This document shows positions 1-4,932 of a stretch of 13,643 nt of DNA, piece by piece. The stretch lies in NCBI GenBank assembly GCA_947627785.1, contig CANQXC010000016.1, positions 1 through 13,643 on the forward strand, given 5' to 3'. How positions within the stretch are numbered: the stretch's first letter is position 1; every line of letters begins with the position of its first letter. Both the position numbers and the translations under genes were made by a program. The DNA comes from an uncultured Clostridia bacterium. GTDB lineage: Bacteria > Bacillota > Clostridia > TANB77 > CAG-508. The notes beneath the pieces are model-generated. The model did not search any database. It was not told the DNA's origin and saw nothing but the letters and a program-made list of their open reading frames with translations.

Positions 1-750
1 TATTAACCAATCTTTGCAAAATGCTCTCCAGTATTCAAACCATTCCATATCTGTTCCTGGCTTGCAGAAAAATTCTAATTCCATTTGTTCAAACTCACGT
101 GTTCTAAATGTAAAGTTTCCTGGTGTTATTTCATTTCTAAATGATTTTCCTATTTGTGCAATTCCCATAGGCAATTTTCTTCTTGTTGTTCTTAGTACAT
201 TCTTAAAATTTACAAATATTCCTTGTGCAGTTTCTGGTCTTAAAAATATTTCTGATTTTGAATCTTCAGTTACTCCTTGAAATGTTTTAAACATAAGATT
301 GAACTTTCTAATTGTTGTAAAATCTTTTGCTCCACAGTCTGGACATTCTATACCTTTTTCCTGTATAAATTCTACCATTTTCTCATCTGACCAACCATCT
401 ACTACTGCTTCTTGATTATTTGCCTTTAACCATTCTTCTATTAATTTATCTGCTCTATGTCTTGTTTTACAAGCTTTACAGTCAATAAGTGGATCACTAA
501 ATCCTCCTACATGTCCTGATGCTACCCATGTTTGTGGATTCATAAGTATTGCTGCATCTAATCCTACATTATATTTGTTTTCTTGAACGAATTTTTTTAG
601 CCAGGCCTTTTTTACATTATTTTTAAATTCTACTCCTAATGGTCCATAATCCCAAGTATTTGATAAGCCTCCATATATCTCTGAACCTGGATATATATAT
701 CCTCTATTTTTACATAAATTTACTATCTTTTCCATTGATTTTTCTTTCAT
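1..750 (-). CDS. glyS: Glycyl-tRNA synthetase, one-chain type (partial, N-terminal 250 residues)
   Basis: The gene charges tRNA-Gly with glycine in the cytoplasm. The reading frame is open from an ATG at 750 to the window edge, so the C-terminal part (catalytic motif 3 and the anticodon-binding domain) is missing; the family is usually about 460 residues. Visible features are the N-terminal GYIYPGSEIYGGLSNTWDYG block (residues 17-36), two Cys pairs CKAC (91-94) and CPDC (136-139) that look like a zinc-binding insertion, the RPETAQGIFVNF block (171-182), and class II motif 2 beginning FRNEITPG (204-211). This is the alpha2, eukaryote/archaea-like GlyRS found in many Firmicutes, not the alpha2beta2 GlyQ/GlyS pair. 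A stop codon lies a few codons upstream in frame. The ATG has an AAAGGG element about 13 bases upstream; a second ATG at residue 6 is possible. No T-box element (GGUGGNACC-like) is seen in the leader. Confidence 0.96.
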   Translation of the reverse strand, partial: MKEKSMEKIVNLCKNRGYIYPGSEIYGGLSNTWDYGPLGVEFKNNVKKAWLKKFVQENKYNVGLDAAILMNPQTWVASGHVGGFSDPLIDCKACKTRHRADKLIEEWLKANNQEAVVDGWSDEKMVEFIQEKGIECPDCGAKDFTTIRKFNLMFKTFQGVTEDSKSEIFLRPETAQGIFVNFKNVLRTTRRKLPMGIAQIGKSFRNEITPGNFTFRTREFEQMELEFFCKPGTDMEWFEYWRAFCKDWLI

Positions 751-819
751 ATATTTATTAACATCCCTTTCTTAGGTATAAATTTTTCCATTTATTACCT
801 TCTTTCAAATAATGTAATT

Positions 820-848
820 ATTCTATAATATTTTTCCTGTTTTAGCAA
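820..848 (-). promoter_or_regulatory. Probable sigma-A promoter of glyS
   Basis: On the minus strand, TTGCTA (843-848) is followed by a 17-base spacer and TAGAAT (820-825). This matches a vegetative promoter with one or two mismatches per hexamer. It would give a leader of about 60 bases before the glyS ATG, too short for a T-box riboswitch. The call rests only on hexamers and spacing in very AT-rich DNA. Confidence 0.45.
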
Positions 849-927
849 GACTTTTTTTTCTTTTTCTTAAACCATGTATTAATATATGCTTTTAAAAATC
901 ATATAAAGATATTAAAATACTTTGGAT

Positions 928-1224
928 TTATTTTAAGAACAAACTATCTGACTTTCTGGCAGAATGCCATATTCTATGAACATAAATTTTTGAAGATGCA
1001 ATTCTATAGATGATTATATATGATTTATAGATAAGTTCTCTATAATTTTCATCTATGTATACTTTAGAATTTCTTCCTATATACGGAAAATAACATAAAT
1101 TTTCTACTTTGTTTACAATCTCATAAACTGTTTTTTTAGCATAATACAATGAATCTCTTGAGATATAATTATAAATTTCTATTAAATCATTACTTGCTTC
1201 AATTGACCATACGATTTTTTCCAA
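928..1224 (-). CDS. RelE/ParE-family toxin of a type II toxin-antitoxin module
   Basis: This small basic protein (98 residues) fits the RelE/ParE superfamily, whose members are mRNA interferases (RelE-like) or gyrase inhibitors (ParE-like). The family layout is visible. An N-terminal strand KIVWSIEASNDL is followed by two helices (residues 12-45). A short FPYIGRNS segment (46-53) leads to the C-terminal sheet YRELIYKSYIIIYRI (61-75) and then VHRIWHSAR (82-90). The WS..A..DL N-terminus and the terminal I.H..R are typical of the ParE branch, so gyrase is a reasonable but unproven target. The start is a TTG at 1224; a stop codon lies four codons upstream in frame, and this start gives the expected family N-terminus. 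The start lies 26 bases inside the end of the upstream antitoxin gene, so translational coupling is likely. No ATG start or strong ribosome binding site exists, which would keep toxin output below antitoxin output. Confidence 0.85.
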   Translation of the reverse strand: MEKIVWSIEASNDLIEIYNYISRDSLYYAKKTVYEIVNKVENLCYFPYIGRNSKVYIDENYRELIYKSYIIIYRIASSKIYVHRIWHSARKSDSLFLK

Positions 1225-1402
1225 AAATATTAGTTAATACTTCCTCAGTTGTAAAATAGTTTCCATCTTTTATTTCTTTTTCACCTAATTCAATTGAAGC
1301 AATAATTATATCTTCTTCACATTTAGTATTGTCTCTTGCTATTTTTCTTAATTCTTCTTTACTCATTTTTCTAAATTTTTGTATTTTTTCTTGGTTTGTC
1401 AA
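1199..1402 (-). CDS. Antitoxin partner of the RelE/ParE-type toxin
   Basis: This protein of about 67 residues is encoded just upstream of, and overlapping, the toxin gene. It has a charged helical N-terminal half (KIQKFRKMSKEELRKIARD) and an acidic middle. The C-terminal segment GNYFTTEEVLTNIFGKN resembles the toxin-wrapping tail of small Firmicutes antitoxins. A recognisable ribbon-helix-helix or HTH domain is not obvious, so autorepression is inferred only from the usual behaviour of such modules. Start choice: GAGGAA (1412-1417) sits directly against two GTG codons (1411 and 1408), which is too close. A TTG at 1402 is 9 bases away and is chosen here. The 70-residue version from GTG 1411 remains possible. 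The confident part is the pairing with the toxin; the exact antitoxin family is not assigned. Confidence 0.7.
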   Translation of the reverse strand: MTNQEKIQKFRKMSKEELRKIARDNTKCEEDIIIASIELGEKEIKDGNYFTTEEVLTNIFGKNRMVN

Positions 1403-1411
1403 TGTCACCAC

Positions 1412-1417
1412 TTCCTC
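1412..1417 (-). promoter_or_regulatory. Ribosome binding site of the antitoxin gene
   Basis: GAGGAA on the minus strand lies 9 bases before TTG 1402 but 0 and 3 bases before the two in-frame GTG codons. Its position is the reason for choosing the TTG start. Confidence 0.55.
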
Positions 1418-1455
1418 TTTTATTTTAGCTATTTTAATATCTTTATATTTATAGA

Positions 1456-1484
1456 ATTATATTCCACTTTTTTCTTTTTGTCAA
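1456..1484 (-). promoter_or_regulatory. Perfect-consensus sigma-A promoter of the toxin-antitoxin operon
   Basis: The minus strand reads TTGACA (1479-1484), exactly 17 bases, then TATAAT (1456-1461). Both hexamers and the spacing are the textbook consensus. Transcription would begin near 1449, about 45 bases upstream of the antitoxin start. A promoter this strong on a toxin-antitoxin operon suggests that the antitoxin or complex represses it, but no clear palindromic operator was found next to it. Confidence 0.85.
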
Positions 1485-1571
1485 TATAAATTAATAAATA
1501 TAATCAAATTAATCTTTTGAGATGTAATTGCTTTTAAATTATGTTTACTTATGGCTATTTTGGTTTTTGCC

Positions 1572-1601
1572 TGTGGATACTGTGGATAACTCTGTTAATA
1601 A
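1572..1601 (+). promoter_or_regulatory. Tandem DnaA-box-like cluster
   Basis: The plus strand carries TGTGGATAC (1572-1580) immediately followed by TGTGGATAA (1581-1589). The second is an exact complement of the consensus DnaA box TTATCCACA; the first differs by one base. After three bases comes TGTTAATAA (1593-1601), a two-mismatch relative in the same orientation. Same-orientation boxes in tandem next to an AT-rich tract are typical of DnaA-binding regions. The context argues against the main origin: no dnaA, dnaN or rpmH is nearby, and genes on both sides run in the same direction. A DnaA-titration or reactivation site, or a DnaA-controlled promoter, fits better. Confidence 0.6.
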
Positions 1602-1724
1602 CTTATTTTAGTGAGTTACAGTTTTGCTGTTTTTTTGTCTGTTTTTACTTTTTTGTCTATATGTTATTCATTTTTTTATTATTTTTACTTTTTATGTGCA
1701 CGGCATTTTTATTTTCTATTGTAC

Positions 1725-2003
1725 TTATAAACATATTGCTATTGCTGCTAAAATTTCTAATATCAATATTAGTGGAAAACCTACTATAAATCTTACTTTC
1801 TTTGTTTTATGTCTAAATACATACATACCAATAATCCCGCCGATTCCACCACCTAATGCTACTAAAATAAACAATGTCTTCTCTGGTATTCTTCTTTTAC
1901 CTTTTTTAGCTCTTCTTTTGTCTATATACATTGCAAGTAATGCTATAATATTTATTATTACCAAATATATTGTAATATTTCTAATAGTAAAAATTTCTTT
2001 CAT
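1725..2003 (-). CDS. DUF1294 family small membrane protein
   Basis: This 92-residue protein has three likely membrane segments (about residues 8-26, 44-62 and 71-90). Between the first two is the DUF1294 signature DKRRAKKGKRRIPE (28-41), followed by GGGIGGIIGMYVFRHKTKK (51-69) and a hydrophobic C-terminus. The family (B. subtilis YsdA type) is widespread in Firmicutes and has no established function. The start is an ATG with GGAGGAG 10 bases upstream. The gene follows the PAP2 phosphatase stop by 33 bases on the same strand, so the two are probably co-transcribed. The length matches the single-domain form of the family. Confidence 0.88.
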   Translation of the reverse strand: MKEIFTIRNITIYLVIINIIALLAMYIDKRRAKKGKRRIPEKTLFILVALGGGIGGIIGMYVFRHKTKKVRFIVGFPLILILEILAAIAICL

Positions 2004-2036
2004 TTTAATTTTTCTCCTCCTAAAACAAATTTCCTT

Positions 2037-2582
2037 TTATTTTTTACTATCTATATTCTTAGTCTTTATTTTATTTACTATTATTATAAATAAAACTAAA
2101 TATAATATTCCTATTAAAAAGCCTCCAATTACATCAGTAGCATAATGTACGCCTAAGTAGATTCTACTTACTCCTATTAAAAATATTAATAAACTTAATC
2201 CACATATAATTGAGTTTTTTAATGCTTTATTTTTTATATATTTATATGTTATGTATATTAGAAAACCATAAAATGCTGTACATACCATTGCATGTCCACT
2301 TGGAAAACTATAGCCTTCTTCATATACTAATGGTAAGGAATTAGGTCTTGGTCTTGCGACTATTAGTTTTATAATTGAATTTATTAAATATGATATTATT
2401 AAATTTAATGTTACTATTAATGATATTTTTCTAGTTTTTTGTAACACAGCAAATACAACACATAACATTATTAAGATTGTTACTGAGCCCAAATGTGAAA
2501 TAAACGCCATTACAAGAGTGGTTCCCTCGCTATATAGTTTAAATATTAAATTATATATATTTGTATCTATAAAATTTATCAT
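2037..2582 (-). CDS. PAP2-family membrane phosphatase
   Basis: This is an integral membrane phosphatase (181 residues) of the PAP2 superfamily. Members dephosphorylate lipid phosphates such as undecaprenyl pyrophosphate or phosphatidylglycerophosphate at the membrane surface. All three catalytic motifs are intact: K72 to RP (77-78) in KLIVARPRP, PSGH (94-97), and SRIYLGVHYATD (139-150) with the nucleophile His146 and the charge-relay Asp150. About five to six hydrophobic segments surround them. The start is an ATG at 2582 with AGAGGA 11 bases upstream. The gene lies just past the hup terminator hairpin and 33 bases before the DUF1294 gene. No convincing promoter lies between the hairpin and the start, so expression may come from read-through of hup. 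Undecaprenyl pyrophosphate recycling is plausible given the nearby flippase gene, but substrate cannot be read from the sequence. Confidence 0.92.
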   Translation of the reverse strand: MINFIDTNIYNLIFKLYSEGTTLVMAFISHLGSVTILIMLCVVFAVLQKTRKISLIVTLNLIISYLINSIIKLIVARPRPNSLPLVYEEGYSFPSGHAMVCTAFYGFLIYITYKYIKNKALKNSIICGLSLLIFLIGVSRIYLGVHYATDVIGGFLIGILYLVLFIIIVNKIKTKNIDSKK

Positions 2583-2615
2583 TATTATTTCATTCCTCTC
2601 ATATTCAAACTTACC

Positions 2616-2644
2616 GAAAAGGCGACCTTCTAGGTCGCCTTTTC
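2616..2644 (-). terminator. Hairpin terminator downstream of hup
   Basis: A perfect 12-base inverted repeat (2616-2627 with 2633-2644) with a 5-base loop has a GC-rich core (GGCGACC/GGTCGCC) flanked by A4/T4. It begins 17 bases after the hup stop codon. The T-run is only four bases and is part of the stem, so termination may be incomplete, letting some transcripts pass into the PAP2 gene. Confidence 0.8.
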
Positions 2645-2660
2645 ATATATTATATAAACC

Positions 2661-2939
2661 TTATTTCTTGTTTACTAAATCTTTTAATGCTTTACCAGCT
2701 TTAAATACTGGAGCTTTTGATGCAGGTATTTTGATTTCTTCTTTTGTCTGTGGGTTTCTTCCTTTTCTAGCTGCTCTTTTTCTTACTTCGAAAGAACCAA
2801 ATCCAACTAATTGAACTTTGTCTCCTTCTGTTAATGCTTCTGTTACTACATCAACAAATGCATTTACGTTTGCTTCTACTCCTTTTTTTGTTTCTCCTGT
2901 TTTTGCAGCTATTGCTGCTATTAATTCAGCTTTGTTCAT
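2661..2939 (-). CDS. hup: HU-family DNA-binding protein
   Basis: This is the nucleoid-associated HU protein (92 residues), which binds and bends DNA as a dimer. The sequence is canonical: the N-terminal helices MNKAELIAAIAAKTGETKK, the core VQLVGFGSFEVRKRAARKGRNP with the GFGSF turn (46-50), and the DNA-binding arm tip RNPQTKEEIKIPASKAPVFK (61-80) with the intercalating-proline position. The length is standard for HU, and the sequence resembles Firmicutes HBsu rather than IHF. The ATG has AGGAGG 9 bases upstream, an ideal site fitting high expression. It is monocistronic or leads a short operon with the PAP2 and DUF1294 genes past a leaky terminator. The leader of about 165 bases carries a direct repeat. 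Confidence 0.97.
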   Translation of the reverse strand: MNKAELIAAIAAKTGETKKGVEANVNAFVDVVTEALTEGDKVQLVGFGSFEVRKRAARKGRNPQTKEEIKIPASKAPVFKAGKALKDLVNKK

Positions 2940-2991
2940 TTAAAATTACCTCCTATAAAGTTTGTATTTAGTGTAGAAAAAATGTCTCTAC

Positions 2992-3020
2992 TATTTAGAT
3001 AATTCGCCATATTTAGATAA
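2992..3020. repeat. Pair of 11-base direct repeats in the hup leader
   Basis: TATTTAGATAA occurs at 2992-3002 and again at 3010-3020, identical and 18 bases apart, between the flippase stop codon and the hup start. The spacing is close to two helical turns. A weak hairpin (GTAGA/TCTAC) lies just downstream of the repeats on the minus strand. The repeats could be a protein-binding site or alternative -10 regions, but no matching -35 was found. Confidence 0.45.
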
Positions 3021-3105
3021 AATCCTTCTTTTTTTATGTGATGTTTTTTGTTTTTTCTTTAAAATTCAATACTTTCAAGTTTTGCTATGCCTGTAATATG
3101 CTATT

Positions 3106-4713
3106 TCATCGCATTTTTATCTTTTTCGATTTGTATATTTTATTTCCATATGGCAACATATATACCTCTTCTTTTGATAGTATCCTTAAAATTATTATAG
3201 AAAATACATAAAATAATATCCCGATTGCTAATGAAAAAATTAAATTAATATTTTTAGAACTAAATATTAAAAATTTATTATATATACTCCATGAAACTCC
3301 AATCATTAACATTGTAGCAATAAATGGCTTTATTATAAATTTAATAATATTAAATTTAATTTGTATATACTTTTTTAAATAATACATAATTATTAAAAAA
3401 GTTATTATATGGCTAATTATTGTGGCTATTATAGCACCATTTATGTTCAACTCTTCAATTGGTAATAATATTAAATTTAGTACTAACTTAACTATTACAC
3501 CAACTCCTATTGCATATACTGGTTCTTTTACTTTCTTTATCCCTTGTAAAACTCCTCCGACTGTTTGTGTTATTGCAACAAAAACTATGCTTAATGAACA
3601 TATTTTTAACATTGTTTTTCCTAAATATGCATTTGGAAACAATAATTTTAATATTGGCTCTGCAAAAACAATTAATACAGCCATACAAGGCAAGCTTATT
3701 AGAATAGTTGCTAGTATTGAAAAACTTATTCTTTTTATAGCTTTATCCATTTCTCCTCTTGCTTTAGAAGCAGAAATAGTAGGTATCAAAGTTGTTGCAA
3801 ATGCAACATTAAATGAATATGGTAATACAACTAATCCTTCTACTTTTCCTGTTAAAATTCCATATTGGAATTTTGCTTCTTCTGTACCCATATATTTACT
3901 TATTGTGTTTATAATTGTGAATGCATCTATACTTCTATTAGCAGCAGATAATAGAGCTGTTATTGCTATTGGAAAGAATAAAAACAATATATTTCCTATT
4001 ATTTTTCTTATACTTTCTTTTTGTTTAAATGTTGATGTTACTACATCCTTCCATATCTCCTTTTTATTTCCTATATAAAAAATATATAAGTATAAAAAAC
4101 TAATAAATGTTGATAATGTAGTTGCTATTGATGCAGCAGCTACCATTACCACAGTATTCTTTGTGGAAATAACAGCAAATATCTCTACTACAACTATTGT
4201 AAGTATTGTTTTTATTATTTGTTCTATTGACTGTGAATTTGCCGTAACTGATATTTTTTCTCTGCCATTAAAATATCCTCTAAGAACAGATGAAACCGCT
4301 ACCATAAAAACTGACGGTGCAAGAGCCATTATACTCATTTCTGCTTCTGGTATTCCTAAATATTTATTTGCAATCGTTTTTGCATAGAAAAAAAGTATTG
4401 CAGTTCCCAAAAAACCTATAACCCCAAATATTGTAATTGCTATTTTAAATATTCTGTACGCACCCTTGTTATCTCCAACTGCTACTTTAGCAGATATTAA
4501 CTGTGATATTGCATTTGGCACACCAATTGACGATATTGCCAAAAATATTGTATATACTTGAAATGCTGAAGAATATATTGCATTTCCTGTATCTCCAAAT
4601 CCCTCTTTATTAGTAAGATATATCTTATATAAAAGTCCGGCTATTTTTATTAAGAATTGAGAAAACATAAGTATCATTACACCTTGCATAAACCCTTGCT
4701 TATTTTTCTTCAA
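3106..4713 (-). CDS. SpoVB/MurJ-type lipid flippase (MOP superfamily)
   Basis: This polytopic membrane protein (535 residues, about 14 hydrophobic segments) belongs to the polysaccharide-flippase branch of the MOP superfamily that includes SpoVB, YtgP/MurJ and Wzx. Such proteins move undecaprenyl-linked precursors, for example lipid II, across the cytoplasmic membrane. Family landmarks are QFLIKIAGLLYKIYLTNKEG (19-38), the SSIGVPNAISQLISAKVA block (61-78), RGYFNGREK (145-153), and a second-half block VEGLVVLPYSFNVAFATTLI beginning near residue 293. The start is a TTG at 4713, chosen because GGAGG sits 7 bases upstream and the product begins MKKNKQGF as in homologues. SpoVB and MurJ paralogues are not separable by eye, so no symbol is given. 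The gene is followed by hup on the same strand, with 166 bases between them, and is divergent from the coupling ATPase gene. Confidence 0.9.
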   Translation of the reverse strand: MKKNKQGFMQGVMILMFSQFLIKIAGLLYKIYLTNKEGFGDTGNAIYSSAFQVYTIFLAISSIGVPNAISQLISAKVAVGDNKGAYRIFKIAITIFGVIGFLGTAILFFYAKTIANKYLGIPEAEMSIMALAPSVFMVAVSSVLRGYFNGREKISVTANSQSIEQIIKTILTIVVVEIFAVISTKNTVVMVAAASIATTLSTFISFLYLYIFYIGNKKEIWKDVVTSTFKQKESIRKIIGNILFLFFPIAITALLSAANRSIDAFTIINTISKYMGTEEAKFQYGILTGKVEGLVVLPYSFNVAFATTLIPTISASKARGEMDKAIKRISFSILATILISLPCMAVLIVFAEPILKLLFPNAYLGKTMLKICSLSIVFVAITQTVGGVLQGIKKVKEPVYAIGVGVIVKLVLNLILLPIEELNINGAIIATIISHIITFLIIMYYLKKYIQIKFNIIKFIIKPFIATMLMIGVSWSIYNKFLIFSSKNINLIFSLAIGILFYVFSIIILRILSKEEVYMLPYGNKIYKSKKIKMR

Positions 4714-4787
4714 CGATTTTCCTCCATTTTTATAATATTAATCATTACAATTTTATGGTTTTTTTACAATAAAATTCCTAAAAAGAC

Positions 4788-4816
4788 TTGTTTTTTTTGC
4801 TAATTTATAGGATAAT
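4788..4816 (+). promoter_or_regulatory. Probable sigma-A promoter of the coupling ATPase gene
   Basis: TTGTTT (4788-4793), a 17-base spacer, and GATAAT (4811-4816; five of six match) form the best vegetative promoter in the 219 bases between the divergent genes. Transcription from near 4823 would give a leader of about 110 bases of almost pure AT. No equally good promoter for the divergent flippase gene was found. Confidence 0.5.
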
Positions 4817-4914
4817 ATATATGTATGAATATTTATTTTAAAAGTTAAATAAAATGAAATACTTTTTAATAAATTATATATATTTTTACATAATGTATTT
4901 TTTAGTAAATCATG

Positions 4915-4920
4915 AAAGGA
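4915..4920 (+). promoter_or_regulatory. Ribosome binding site deciding the coupling ATPase start
   Basis: AAAGGA lies 12 bases before ATG 4933. It is inside the coding sequence if ATG 4912 is used and abuts ATG 4921. Nothing resembling a ribosome binding site precedes 4912, so 4933 is preferred. Confidence 0.45.
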
Positions 4921-4932
4921 ATGATTTTTAAA

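Larger units (their letters stand above)
1412..1724. other. Non-coding stretch between the toxin-antitoxin operon and the DUF1294 gene
   Basis: These 313 bases contain no convincing gene. They hold the antitoxin ribosome binding site and promoter (to 1484), then about 55 bases of plain AT-rich DNA. After that come the DnaA-box-like cluster (1572-1601) and a strongly T-rich plus-strand tract up to the DUF1294 stop codon. No convincing hairpin terminator for the DUF1294 gene was found. The best candidate is a 4-base stem near 1619-1632 (ACAG/CTGT) followed by T-runs, which points in the plus direction and is too weak to call. Confidence 0.7.

Noticed and set aside
751..927. T-box riboswitch before glyS
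   Set aside because: The spacer is short, a likely promoter sits only about 70-100 bases from the start codon, and no antiterminator T-box core or terminator hairpin is present.
1540..1640. Chromosomal replication origin (oriC)
   Set aside because: DnaA-box-like repeats and an AT tract are present, but dnaA, dnaN, rpmH, gyrB and recF are absent. Genes on both sides run in the same direction rather than diverging. Reported only as a DnaA-box cluster.
1624..2145. Plus-strand open frame of 173 codons
   Set aside because: It is antisense to the DUF1294 gene and part of the PAP2 gene, and encodes only Phe/Ile/Leu-rich sequence from T-runs. No ribosome binding site.
2518..2814. Plus-strand open frame of 98 codons across the hup terminator
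   Set aside because: It runs antisense through hup and the hairpin; the real genes are on the other strand.
3422..4078. Long plus-strand open frame (218 codons)
   Set aside because: It lies wholly antisense to the flippase gene, which has a clear family match and ribosome binding site. The antisense product is a low-complexity shadow.
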